Assembly (NCBI GenBank): GCA_946222285.1
Contig: CAMIIP010000005.1
Location: 79,589-143,588 of the forward strand
Origin: an uncultured Rothia sp.
GTDB taxonomy: Bacteria; Actinomycetota; Actinomycetes; Actinomycetales; Micrococcaceae
Direction of reading: 5' to 3'
Length of the DNA: 64,000 nucleotides
Made by a program: the position numbers and the translations under genes. Within the stretch, counting starts at the first letter, position 1. Each line of letters starts with the position of its first letter. The notes beneath the pieces were generated by a model. It saw only the letters and a list, made by a program, of their open reading frames with translations, was not told where the DNA came from and made no database searches. Shown here one piece after another: positions 16,274 through 25,182 of the stretch.

Positions 16274-17610
16274 AAGATCGAAACCGGCTTAAAAATATCG
16301 GCGAGGATGAGAATTGCAGACATCACGATGAAGGAGCCAGCAACAATCCAGGTCAGTGGCAGGAGCTTGACGGGGTCAAAGTGACCGGGAGAAGGCTTAC
16401 CGCGTAGCTTTGCCCAGAGTTTACGCGTCCCTTCCCAGAGAGCACCGAGTACGTGCCCACCGTCCAGCGGCAGCAGGGGAACCAGGTTCAGCACAAACAG
16501 CATCAGGTTCATTGATCCAATGAGCGATATGAGCGAAGCTATTTTGGCGTGCATATCTATTTGGTCGGTAGAGGCGACTTCACCGGCAATGCGTCCCACG
16601 CCGACCACCGATACTGGTGAATCGGCTGCGCGTTCTCCATTGGTGGCGAGGGTTTGGGCTACTCCCCACACACGAACCGGCAGCTTTACAATGGTGGCAC
16701 CGATTTGCTGTAGGTTCTGGCCGACGGTCGGCAAAACATCCCCCGCGGTGCCGGGCGTTAGCTCGCTGGTAGGACCAACCCCGATAAAGCCCACTTCAAC
16801 CGTTTTATAGGTGCCGTCGCTATTTTTTTCGTATTGACCGGTCAGATCGTTAAGAACGGGACGAACGGTGAGCATCGGCTCAATGGTGAGATTTTTGCTC
16901 TGCCCCTCTCGCTCAACGGCCATGGGAACACTCTGATCGGCATGGGTCTGAATCAGTTCGCTGAGCTGATCCCACGAGGTAACTTCTTCTCCGGCAAAGG
17001 AGGTAATAGTATCTCCCGGTTGCACTCCGGCATCCAGAGCGGGCGAAGGTGGGTTATCTGATCCGCACTGGTCTGAGGTTGCCTGATCAACGTTAGTGGA
17101 AGATACGGTCTGAATACACTGAGAAACCGTTGAAATAGTAGTGGTTGGCATCTGCCCCCCAAAACCTATGATGAGCACGGCAATGCAGACAATGCCAATC
17201 AGCAGGTTCATCGTTGGCCCACCCAGCATGATGATCATTTTCTTCCACACCGGTAGCTGATAGAAGAGCCTCCCCTGGTCGGTCTCCTGAATCCGTGCGG
17301 CGTCTGCCCTGCGCGCTTCGTCATAAATATCAGCTAGGGGGCCGGGTTTCTTGAGCGGGTCGCGGGTTTTTCCCGGTGGGTACATGCCCACCATGGCGAT
17401 ATAGCCGCCCAGAGGAATGGCCTTGATACCGTACTCGGTTTCTCCTCGCTTAAAAGAAAACAGGGTTTTACCGAAACCGATCATGTACTGCGGTACTCGA
17501 ATATTAAAGAGTTTGGCGGGAACGAGGTGCCCGATTTCGTGTAAAGCAATGGATACGGCGATGGCGATTGCCATGGATAAAACGCCGACGATAAAAAGTG
17601 CTACTCCCAC
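16270..17610 (-). CDS. rseP: RIP site-2 protease of the RseP family (M50)
   Basis: Intramembrane zinc metalloprotease that cleaves anti-sigma factors and signal-peptide remnants within the membrane. The 446-aa protein starts at GTG 17610 behind GGAGAG. The zinc motif HEIGH is at residues 24-28 in TM1, and the second site LDGGH lies in the third TM near the C-terminus (LVPLLPLDGGHVLGALWEG). A PDZ domain lies between (PALDAGVQPGDTITSFAGEE). In related genomes dxr precedes rseP directly. Here the plus-strand pfl module lies between them, so rseP-ispG must have its own promoter. Confidence 0.95.
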   Translation of the reverse strand: MGVALFIVGVLSMAIAIAVSIALHEIGHLVPAKLFNIRVPQYMIGFGKTLFSFKRGETEYGIKAIPLGGYIAMVGMYPPGKTRDPLKKPGPLADIYDEARRADAARIQETDQGRLFYQLPVWKKMIIMLGGPTMNLLIGIVCIAVLIIGFGGQMPTTTISTVSQCIQTVSSTNVDQATSDQCGSDNPPSPALDAGVQPGDTITSFAGEEVTSWDQLSELIQTHADQSVPMAVEREGQSKNLTIEPMLTVRPVLNDLTGQYEKNSDGTYKTVEVGFIGVGPTSELTPGTAGDVLPTVGQNLQQIGATIVKLPVRVWGVAQTLATNGERAADSPVSVVGVGRIAGEVASTDQIDMHAKIASLISLIGSMNLMLFVLNLVPLLPLDGGHVLGALWEGTRKLWAKLRGKPSPGHFDPVKLLPLTWIVAGSFIVMSAILILADIFKPVSIF

Positions 17611-17978
17611 AGACTCTCCTCATACAAGGGTGGCTCTATGTTCTGAAACCAGCAGAACTAGACCATCTCATCACAGAAGACTGAGCATACCCCAAAAGGT
17701 CATTTCTACACTAAGAATAAGGTGAAAAATACTAAAACTTCATATTAGAAAATATTAGCTGTATTTATTTACAACCTAGGCCGAATCTTGAACTTACTCA
17801 GATACTCTTTCCCCGAGATTACAGCGAACCGGGTCAAAAAATACTTTTATTTACAAATAACGCAAGGAGTTTCCATCCTTACCTTTTTCCTCAGTTTTTT
17901 TATAGGGTAAAAGTGTTCAATCATTCACGTCGCAGTGAAGAATAAGAAAATATTTAGCACCTGTTGAGGAGCAGATAC
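17611..17978 (+). promoter_or_regulatory. pflB promoter region
   Basis: A 368-bp AT-rich spacer between divergent rseP and pflB with no gene. The pflB ribosome-binding site GAGGAGC is at about 17966-17972. A weak CRP/GlxR-like inverted word TGTTC-AATCAT-TCACG lies at 17914-17929 and a T-run follows AGTTTTTTTATAGGG. No good Rex or FNR box was found by eye, so oxygen control cannot be assigned. Confidence 0.4.
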
Positions 17979-20099
17979 ATGACTGTCACCGTTGGCCGTT
18001 CAGACTTTACAGAGAGCCAATCACCAGATCCCAAAGCCGCAGCCTGGGAAGGTTTCGTGAGCGGGCCGTGGCAGGAGCATGTTGATGTTCGCGATTTCAT
18101 CATGCGCAACTACACCCCCTTTGAAGGCGATGCTAGCTTCCTCGCCGGACCCACCGAAAAAACTCTACGCCTCTGGGATACTCTCGAAAAAAATTACCTC
18201 TCGGTAGAACGTCAGCGCCGCGTCTACGATGTTGATACTGACACCCCAGCTGAGATTGATGCTTTTGATGCTGGCTACATCAGCGAAGACGACGACGTTG
18301 TGGTTGGTCTGCAAACCGATGTGCCGCTCAAACGTGCCATGATGCCCAACGGTGGTTGGCGCATGGTAGAGACCGCTATTCGTGAGGCAGGCAAAGAGCC
18401 TAATGAAGATATCAAGAAAATTTTTACCGAGTACCGCAAAACTCACAACGATGCTGTCTTTGATATCTACACCCCGCGAATCCGTGCAGCACGTTCATCC
18501 CACATCATTACCGGCTTGCCAGATGCCTATGGACGCGGTCGCATCATCGGTGATTACCGCCGTGTAGCACTCTACGGCGTGGATTTTCTCATTTCGGAGA
18601 AAGAAAACGATAAAGACCGCGTAGCAGATAAGGGCTTCTCCGAAGACTGGGCACGCTACCGCGAAGAACACGCAGAGCAGATTAAAGCTCTCAAGCGCCT
18701 CAAAAAGATGGCAGCAAAATACGGCTTTGATATTTCTCTTCCTGCTCAAACCGCTCAGGAAGCAGTGCAGTGGACCTACTTCGGTTACCTGGCATCGGTC
18801 AAATCGCAGGACGGCGCTGCCATGTCTATCGGTCGCCTCTCGGGCTTCCTTGACATCTATTTCGAGCGCGACCTCAAAGCCGGCATCATCACCGAATCCC
18901 AAGCTCAAGAAATCATTGACGCGCTAGTTATTAAACTGCGCATCACCCGTTTCTTGCGCACCATTGACTATGATCAGATTTTCTCGGGCGACCCCTACTG
19001 GGCTACCTGGTCAGACGGTGGTTTCAGCGACGACGGTCGCACGCTCGTCGTCAAAACCTCCTTCCGCCTACTTCAGACCCTGCGGAACCTTGGCCCCGCT
19101 CCCGAACCAAATATCACCATTTTCTGGGACGAAAACCTCCCCAACGGTTACAAGGAGTTTTGCTCGGCAATTTCCATTGAAACCTCTTCTATTCAGTACG
19201 AATCTGATCCGCAGATTCGTGACCAGTGGGGCGACGACGCAGCGATTGCCTGCTGCGTTTCCCCCATGAAGGTCGGAAAGCAAATGCAGTTCTTCGGTGC
19301 CCGCGTGAACGCAGCCAAGGCGCTACTCTATGCGCTCAATGGCGGACGAGATGAGGTCTCGGGCAAGCAGGTAGTTGAAGGCTACGAGCCGATTGCCGGC
19401 GATGGCCCTCTTGACTTCGATGAGGTGTGGCTCAAGTACGAAGAAATGCTGGACTGGGTGATTAGCACCTATGTTGAGGCGCTGAATATTATTCACTACA
19501 GCCACGATAAGTACGCCTATGAGTCTATCGAGATGGCTCTGCACGATTCAGATATTATTCGTGCCATGGGTTGCGGCATCGCCGGACTCTCGATTGTTGC
19601 CGACTCGCTCTCCGCTATCAAATACGCCCAGGTCACTCCGATTCGTGATGAAACCGGTTTAATCGTGGATTATAAGACCGAGGGTGACTTCCCCGCCTAC
19701 GGTAACGATGACGACCGCGCAGACGACATTGCTGCCACCATTGTCCACACGGTCATGAGCAAGATCAAAGCAATTCCGCTCTACCGCAACGCGATTCCCA
19801 CCCAGTCGGTACTGACCATTACCTCCAACGTCGTCTACGGTAAAGCAACGGGCAATTTCCCCTCCGGCCACCGTGCGGGCACTCCCTTCTCCCCCGGCGC
19901 AAATCCCGAAAACGGCATGGACACCCACGGTATGGTCGCTTCCATGCTCTCGGTCGGCAAATTGGATTATCAGGATGCCCTCGATGGAATTTCCCTGACC
20001 AATACCATCACCCCCACTGCACTCGGTCGAACCAAGGAAGACCAGATTAAGAACCTGGTAGGTATTCTCGATGCTGGCTTCCTACCCGAAGAAGATTAA
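17979..20099 (+). CDS. pflB: Pyruvate formate-lyase catalytic subunit without glycyl-radical domain
   Basis: Formate C-acetyltransferase cleaves pyruvate with CoA to acetyl-CoA and formate under low oxygen. I start at ATG 17979 (MTVTVGRSDFTESQ), which has GAGGAGC upstream; the TTG at 17964 is only an extension of the frame. The 706-aa product contains the whole PFL barrel with the catalytic Cys-Cys pair (IACCVSPMKVGKQMQ, residues 425-426). It ends at KEDQIKNLVGILDAGFLPEED with a TAA, just where full-length PFLs continue into the glycyl-radical domain. The missing RVSGYAV segment is encoded by the next gene, 29 bp downstream with its own ribosome-binding site. The enzyme is therefore split. 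Confidence 0.95.
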   Translation: MTVTVGRSDFTESQSPDPKAAAWEGFVSGPWQEHVDVRDFIMRNYTPFEGDASFLAGPTEKTLRLWDTLEKNYLSVERQRRVYDVDTDTPAEIDAFDAGYISEDDDVVVGLQTDVPLKRAMMPNGGWRMVETAIREAGKEPNEDIKKIFTEYRKTHNDAVFDIYTPRIRAARSSHIITGLPDAYGRGRIIGDYRRVALYGVDFLISEKENDKDRVADKGFSEDWARYREEHAEQIKALKRLKKMAAKYGFDISLPAQTAQEAVQWTYFGYLASVKSQDGAAMSIGRLSGFLDIYFERDLKAGIITESQAQEIIDALVIKLRITRFLRTIDYDQIFSGDPYWATWSDGGFSDDGRTLVVKTSFRLLQTLRNLGPAPEPNITIFWDENLPNGYKEFCSAISIETSSIQYESDPQIRDQWGDDAAIACCVSPMKVGKQMQFFGARVNAAKALLYALNGGRDEVSGKQVVEGYEPIAGDGPLDFDEVWLKYEEMLDWVISTYVEALNIIHYSHDKYAYESIEMALHDSDIIRAMGCGIAGLSIVADSLSAIKYAQVTPIRDETGLIVDYKTEGDFPAYGNDDDRADDIAATIVHTVMSKIKAIPLYRNAIPTQSVLTITSNVVYGKATGNFPSGHRAGTPFSPGANPENGMDTHGMVASMLSVGKLDYQDALDGISLTNTITPTALGRTKEDQIKNLVGILDAGFLPEED

Positions 20100-20128
20100 T
20101 AACAACAACCCTATTCAAGGAGAAAACA

Positions 20129-20383
20129 ATGGCTGTAAAAACCTATGAAGAACGCCTAGCGTCCATGAAAGCAAACCGTGAGGCTAAGCCCGCCGGGCAA
20201 AAAGGTCTCTACCACGCAAACATCAACGTGCTCAACCGCGAAACTCTCGAAGATGCAATGGAGAACCCCGACAAATACCCTAACCTCACCGTTCGTGTTT
20301 CGGGGTACGCGGTGAACTTTGTTCGTCTTACCCGCGAGCAGCAAAAAGATGTTCTATCGCGTACCTTCCACAGCAACGCATAA
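20129..20383 (+). CDS. grcA: Stand-alone glycyl-radical domain subunit of pyruvate formate-lyase
   Basis: 84-aa protein equal to the C-terminal domain of PflB. It holds VNVLNRET-like NINVLNRETLEDAMENPDKY and the radical motif RVSGYAV with the radical glycine at residue 59, then LTREQQKDVLSRTFH. E. coli GrcA (YfiD) has the same domain but only repairs an already complete PflB. Here the upstream pflB lacks the domain, so this subunit should be essential for activity. ATG 20129 follows AAGGAGA. It lies between pflB and pflA. The N-terminal 25 residues are a lysine-rich extension that may dock on PflB (inference). Confidence 0.93.
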   Translation: MAVKTYEERLASMKANREAKPAGQKGLYHANINVLNRETLEDAMENPDKYPNLTVRVSGYAVNFVRLTREQQKDVLSRTFHSNA

Positions 20384-20410
20384 ACACACACATTGTGAGA
20401 TAAGGACTAT

Positions 20411-21295
20411 ATGTCTTCTTCTACGGTTCAGATAAAGACCGGGACGGCGCTGGGTGAGCAAGATTTTGCTCCCCCGGCGTCTCGCCATCTAGGGGCTGGA
20501 ACCTGGGGGCTTGGCGAACAAACAGATATAGAGAGAAGCCAGCAACTTGCGCTTATGCGCGAGGGAAAACTGGGATCGATTCATTCCTGGGAGCTGGTAA
20601 CCGCTGTTGACGGTCCAGGTACACGAATGACAGTTTTTATGAATGGTTGCCCGCTTCGTTGCCTTTACTGCCACAACCCCGATACCTTCAATATGAAAGA
20701 TGGGCAACCTATTGAGCTGACTGAATTACTCAAGAAGCTCAAAAGGTATAAGAAGGTCTTCAAATCTACCGGAGGCGGGCTCACTATTTCCGGCGGCGAA
20801 GTACTTATGCAACGCGCTTTCGCCTGGAATTTGCTGATGAGCGCTAAGTCTCTGGGGATTCATACCTGTATTGATACCTCTGGATTTTTAGGTGCTGCGG
20901 CTACCGATGATTTCTTGGAATCCGTTGATCTGGTGCTCCTTGATGTTAAATCTGGCGATGAAGAAACCTACCAGAAACTCACAGGAAGAGCCCTCCAGCC
21001 CACTATAGATTTTGGCGACAGACTCAACTCCTTAGGCAAAGAAACCTGGATTCGCTTTGTTGTGGTTCCCGGTTACACCGATTCTTTTGAGAATGTTGAG
21101 AAAGTTGCAGAGATTGTCAGCCGCTGGAAATCCACCGTCTCTCGGGTAGAAGTTCTGCCCTTCCACCAAATGGGAACCGATAAGTGGAAGACCTTGGGAC
21201 TTGACTACAAGTTAGACGGTGTTCAGCCACCCTCTAAAGAAGAGACCGAGCGAATCCGTAATCAGTTCCGCGCTCGCGGGCTCACCGTCTTTTAG
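20411..21295 (+). CDS. pflA: Pyruvate formate-lyase activating enzyme (radical SAM)
   Basis: Radical-SAM activase that abstracts a hydrogen from the glycyl-radical glycine. The 294-aa product has the CX3CX2C cluster motif CPLRCLYC (Cys 80, 84, 87), the SAM-binding GGG-type motif in LTISGGEVLMQ and the conserved end VLPFHQMGTDKWKTLGLDY. It is about 45 residues longer at the N-terminus than E. coli PflA; the extension is of unknown use. ATG 20411 is preceded by AAGGA. It is the third gene of the pfl unit, and a perfect hairpin terminator follows. Confidence 0.95.
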   Translation: MSSSTVQIKTGTALGEQDFAPPASRHLGAGTWGLGEQTDIERSQQLALMREGKLGSIHSWELVTAVDGPGTRMTVFMNGCPLRCLYCHNPDTFNMKDGQPIELTELLKKLKRYKKVFKSTGGGLTISGGEVLMQRAFAWNLLMSAKSLGIHTCIDTSGFLGAAATDDFLESVDLVLLDVKSGDEETYQKLTGRALQPTIDFGDRLNSLGKETWIRFVVVPGYTDSFENVEKVAEIVSRWKSTVSRVEVLPFHQMGTDKWKTLGLDYKLDGVQPPSKEETERIRNQFRARGLTVF

Positions 21296-21333
21296 CTCTC
21301 AACCTTTTAACTCTCACCGAACCAAAGTTAAAA

Positions 21334-21369
21334 GACCGTGGCCGCAAGAAAAATCTTGCGGCCACGGTC
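21334..21369. terminator. Bidirectional terminator between pflA and dxr
   Basis: A perfect 16-bp stem GACCGTGGCCGCAAGA/TCTTGCGGCCACGGTC closes on AAAA. It lies between convergent pflA and dxr. A TTTT run follows at 21376-21380 on the plus strand and A-rich sequence flanks it on the other side. Confidence 0.85.
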
Positions 21370-21389
21370 AACACGTTTTTGGTACTTCT

Positions 21390-22694
21390 CTATTGTGCCA
21401 GTATTTCATGGGTTCGTATACGCGCCCAGCGTTCTGCTTCTAAAACTGAGTCCAAAGTCAAACGATTTTCTTCGACCTGAAAAGATGAGCTTGCGTGCTC
21501 GTCCAAAACCTTACCCACAGATTCAATCATGTCAGTAAAGCGAATCTTTCTCGCATGAAAGGCTGCTACAGCCTCTTCGTTGGAGGCATTAAACACTGCG
21601 GGAAAGGTTCCCCCGCGTTTGCCGGCTTCTTTAATCATGTTGACGGCAGGGAAAGCCTTCTCATCCAGCGGCTCAAAGGTCCATTCTGTAGCCTGTGACC
21701 AGTCGCAAGGCTGAGCAACCCCAGAAATTCTGTGAGGCCAAGTCAGCCCCAGCGCAATAGGAAGCACCATGGTGGGTGGGCTTGCCTGAGCAATGGTTGA
21801 CCCATCCACAAACTGCACCATCGAATGCACCACAGACTGGCGATGAACGGTCACATCAATGCGGTCAAGATCTACGCCGAAGAGATGATGGGCTTCTAGA
21901 ACCTCCAGTGCTTTATTCACCATAGAAGCCGAGTTAGTGGTGACCACCAATCCCATATCCCAGGTAGGATGAGCGAGAGCCTGCTCTGGGGTAACTTCTC
22001 TCAATTGCTCATAGCTCATTCCGCGAAAAGGACCACCGGAAGCAGTCAAAATCAGCCGGTCAATTTCTGCATCGGTTCCGCTGGCCAGTGCTTGCGCGAG
22101 AGCCGAATGTTCTGAGTCAACAGGTACCATGGGCTGTTCCAGCGGGGAAGCATCTACTGCCGCCCGCACGAGCGCGCCACCTGCAATGAGAGATTCTTTG
22201 TTGGCAAGAGCTACCTGAGAGCCAGCTTTGATAGCTGCCAGGGTGGGCTGCAAGCCAATAGAGCCGGTAATGCCGTTGAGGACGATGTCGGCTCCTGAGC
22301 GCGCAACCTGGGTTGCGGCGGCGTCCCCCCAGATAATTTCTGGCCGGTAAGAAGGATCAGCATGAGCTTGGATAGTCTCTTTAAGTTGCCGCGCGTGCTC
22401 GGCAGTTCCCGAAGTTGCTACTAGTTCGGGACGAAATGTAACCGCTTGTTGGGCTAGCAGTTCCAGGGAGGATGAGCCGGCAGCGAGTGCTTTGACTTTC
22501 AGTGGCGCGTTACTATCTACTGATGGCACACCAGCGAAAGAATTCAGGTGTTTAATCACTTCGAGTCCCTGCGTGCCAATCGATCCCGTTGAACCTAAAA
22601 GAGCTACAGAGCGGGAACCAACCAGGAACTCTTTGAGCTCATCGGTGAGCGCGATACGGGAAGAACTCAGGTGCTGTGTCGATCCAAATTTCAT
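21390..22694 (-). CDS. dxr: 1-deoxy-D-xylulose-5-phosphate reductoisomerase
   Basis: NADPH- and Mn2+-dependent enzyme that makes MEP, the committed step of the MEP isoprenoid pathway. The 434-aa product has the NADPH-binding GSTGSIGTQ, then LANKESLI and PVDSEHSALAQAL, the metal and substrate sites, and a C-terminal helical domain ending TLDSVLEAERWARIRT. The N-terminal 25 residues before the Rossmann motif are longer than usual. It lies 65 bp downstream of the ABC exporter gene in the same direction. Confidence 0.95.
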   Translation of the reverse strand: MKFGSTQHLSSSRIALTDELKEFLVGSRSVALLGSTGSIGTQGLEVIKHLNSFAGVPSVDSNAPLKVKALAAGSSSLELLAQQAVTFRPELVATSGTAEHARQLKETIQAHADPSYRPEIIWGDAAATQVARSGADIVLNGITGSIGLQPTLAAIKAGSQVALANKESLIAGGALVRAAVDASPLEQPMVPVDSEHSALAQALASGTDAEIDRLILTASGGPFRGMSYEQLREVTPEQALAHPTWDMGLVVTTNSASMVNKALEVLEAHHLFGVDLDRIDVTVHRQSVVHSMVQFVDGSTIAQASPPTMVLPIALGLTWPHRISGVAQPCDWSQATEWTFEPLDEKAFPAVNMIKEAGKRGGTFPAVFNASNEEAVAAFHARKIRFTDMIESVGKVLDEHASSSFQVEENRLTLDSVLEAERWARIRTHEILAQ

Positions 22695-22759
22695 ATCTTC
22701 AGTTTCTCACACGTCCCGAGCTTTCTCCCCGCGCCGTTACCCACGCTTTGCTTGACCCA

Positions 22760-24514
22760 TTAACCTATGATGTCAAAGTTCTTCAGACGTTGTTTCCCCT
22801 GCTTGCTGCCCGAATTTTGAAGGCTCAGGAGCTCTGCATAAATACCGCCGGTCTGTGCTAGCTCAGCCGGGGATCCGATTTCATCAATCTGTCCATCGCG
22901 CAGAGTCACAATGCGATCTACCGAGGAAATAGTAGAGAGTCGGTGCGCGATAATTAGGGAGGTTCGTCCCACCATCAGCTCTTCTAGACCCTTTTGGACG
23001 GCACGCTCTGCCTTGGTATCCAGAGCTGAAGTAGCCTCGTCCAAAATCAGAATGGGTGCATCTTTGAGGATAGCTCTGGCTACGGCGATACGTTGTTTCT
23101 GACCTCCCGAGAGTTTGAGCCCGCGCTCGCCGATGACCGACTGGTAGCCGTCTTTAAAACCGCGAATAAAACGATCCGCGTTAGCTTTAACCGCCGCGGT
23201 CTCGATTTCTTCTTCGGTGGCGTCGGGGCGGGCGTAAGAAATATTCTCGGCAATCGTGCCGGAGAACAGCGACGCATCCTGGAATACCATGCCAATTTGT
23301 GAACGCAACTTTTCTAAATCGCCTTCGGCAATGTTCATACCGTCTACGGTCACCGAGCCGGTGCGCGGATCATATAGACCCTCTAGGAGCGCCATGAGCG
23401 TGGATTTACCGCCACCGGATTCACCCACAAAAGCTATTTTTTCGCCGCGTTTGATAGAGAGATCAATACCGTGAAGAACCTCTTCTTCACCCTCGTAGCC
23501 AAAGGTCACGTTGTTAAAGCGGATAATCTCCTGGCCCGGTTCTGCTTTGACAGGCTCGGGTTCTTGGGAATGTTCGCCATCTGCGGTAATCGCCAGAGAA
23601 CGGGAATCTGTAGGGCGTTCCATGACCTCAAAGTAATCTTTAGAACCGGCGATGGCGCGCTGGGTAGCATCAACAATCCAGCTCAAAGAGGTTACCGGCG
23701 CCACCGCCATAGTCATGAGCTGGATGAGCAGAACCATGTCGCCGATAGAAAAATACCCTTGGATAGTACGCACAAAAATAATGAGATAGAGCGCAAAGAA
23801 CATGATGTTCAAAAAGGCAAGACGATAGATATCCATACGGTGCCAGTAGCGTGACTGCTTCTGGGTGGTTCCTACCGTGCGGTTGAAGAGTTGGGTAAAG
23901 AGACCCAATTCGCGACGTTCCTGGCCGAATGATTTAACCACACGAATCTGTCCAATAACTTCATTGAATCGGCCGGAGGCGGTATCAATATCGCGGTTCT
24001 TTTCACCTTCCCAAACCTGCCACTTTACGCTGGTTCGGCTGGTGAGCCAGAGGTAGACGGGAAAGATGATAATGAGCAGGACGGCGAGCGGCCAGTAGTA
24101 CCAACCTCTGATAGCCAATACAGCCACGGTGGTAATGGCCATGGACGACATCGTGTTAGAGAACATCTGGATGAACCGGGAGATTTCCATAATGGTGCGG
24201 TTGAGCCGGGAAATGATGGTGCCGGTGAGTTCTTCATCGAAGTAGGAAAGAGGCAGGGAGAGGAGTTTATCGAAGTAGCGTACCGAGAGGCGGTTTCGCA
24301 TCTTCTGACTCATCACATCGCCCAGATAGCCACCCAAGTTATTGAAAATAGTGTTGAGTAGCTGGGAGATCAGGTAGGCGATGGCGAACCACACGATTAC
24401 CTCCAACCCCCTGTTATGATCGCCTCCGCGATAGGCAACCACGGTATCGGTGGCGCTTTTAATAACGAAGGGGGCGATGAGTGCGCTCACCGAGGTGAGA
24501 ACGGCACAGAGCAT
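22760..24514 (-). CDS. ABC exporter, fused permease and ATPase; apparent 5' frameshift
   Basis: Type IV ABC exporter half-transporter of 584 aa from ATG 24514. The first half holds about six TM helices; the second half has Walker A GESGGGKSTL, signature LSGGQKQRIAVARA and Walker B ILILDEATSALD. The substrate is unknown (multidrug or lipid type). TM1 starts right at the ATG with no cytosolic N-terminus, which is unusual. A different frame just upstream, from TTG 24576 with AAGG at good spacing, reads SSILRILRATK, the kind of N-terminus expected. One extra base in the AAA at about 24541 would join the two frames (RATKRAHPFYIGIM). Confidence 0.88.
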   Translation of the reverse strand: MLCAVLTSVSALIAPFVIKSATDTVVAYRGGDHNRGLEVIVWFAIAYLISQLLNTIFNNLGGYLGDVMSQKMRNRLSVRYFDKLLSLPLSYFDEELTGTIISRLNRTIMEISRFIQMFSNTMSSMAITTVAVLAIRGWYYWPLAVLLIIIFPVYLWLTSRTSVKWQVWEGEKNRDIDTASGRFNEVIGQIRVVKSFGQERRELGLFTQLFNRTVGTTQKQSRYWHRMDIYRLAFLNIMFFALYLIIFVRTIQGYFSIGDMVLLIQLMTMAVAPVTSLSWIVDATQRAIAGSKDYFEVMERPTDSRSLAITADGEHSQEPEPVKAEPGQEIIRFNNVTFGYEGEEEVLHGIDLSIKRGEKIAFVGESGGGKSTLMALLEGLYDPRTGSVTVDGMNIAEGDLEKLRSQIGMVFQDASLFSGTIAENISYARPDATEEEIETAAVKANADRFIRGFKDGYQSVIGERGLKLSGGQKQRIAVARAILKDAPILILDEATSALDTKAERAVQKGLEELMVGRTSLIIAHRLSTISSVDRIVTLRDGQIDEIGSPAELAQTGGIYAELLSLQNSGSKQGKQRLKNFDIIG

Positions 24515-24652
24515 AATACCGATGTAAAAGGGGTGAGCTCTTTGGTGGCTCGGAGAATACGTAAAATGCTACTCAAATGGGTGACCTTAGTTTTTAGTGA
24601 TTTTTTTGTTTTCTTGTGGAGTCTATCGGTTCTTGTCTCGTAAAGAACAAAA

Positions 24653-24685
24653 AGATTCCCCCCGCCGAAAAGGCGAGGGGAATCT
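24653..24685 (-). terminator. Intrinsic terminator of the GlsB-type gene
   Basis: On the minus strand AGATTCCCC pairs with GGGGAATCT around a GGCG/CGCC inner stem, then TTTTTGTTCTT follows. It sits directly downstream of the small membrane-protein gene. Confidence 0.85.
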
Positions 24686-24707
24686 CTCATCTGAAGCAAC
24701 GAGCTTA

Positions 24708-24968
24708 TTAACGCTTATTAACGACCTTGCCCCAGATGAAGAGAACAATCAATGAACCAACAATAGAGGTAATGATAGTTCCGATGCTGATGTGGTTAAT
24801 TCCGTTGGAAAGACCGGGAATGAAAGTTCCAATCCAGCCACCCAAAAAAGCACCAACGATACCGAGGACCATAGTGACGAGAATTCCGCCACCCTGCTTA
24901 CCGGGCATGATGAGTTTTGCAAGCGCACCGGCGATGAGGCCAAGAACAATCCAGCTAATAATTCCCAT
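24708..24968 (-). CDS. GlsB/YeaQ/YmgE family stress membrane protein
   Basis: 86-aa, very hydrophobic protein with three TM segments. It has the family pattern GLIAGALAKLIMPGKQGGG followed by LGIVGAFLGGWIG and a final IVLFIWGKVV. Members (transglycosylase-associated family) rise in acid or general stress, but their biochemical role is not known. ATG 24968 has AAAGGA upstream. It appears monocistronic with its own terminator. Confidence 0.9.
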   Translation of the reverse strand: MGIISWIVLGLIAGALAKLIMPGKQGGGILVTMVLGIVGAFLGGWIGTFIPGLSNGINHISIGTIITSIVGSLIVLFIWGKVVNKR

Positions 24969-25182
24969 GATGTTTCCTTTCTGCAGAAGCGAACTTTTTT
25001 ATTAGTTCGCCTACTTATTGATACGTCTGTTTCAGCATACACACTCGCATCCAAAAAACTTGCATCGTCAAGGGAAAAATATTTGTAATTTGAATTACAT
25101 ATCAGATAGATAGCAGGTTAATGATCAATGGCGCCTTCTGCACCCACACCGGTCAGCGAGCGAACTTCCATCTCCGATTGCT

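Noticed and set aside
17914..17929. CRP/GlxR box upstream of pflB
   Set aside because: Only about 7 of 10 consensus positions match; kept only as a weak note in the promoter entry.
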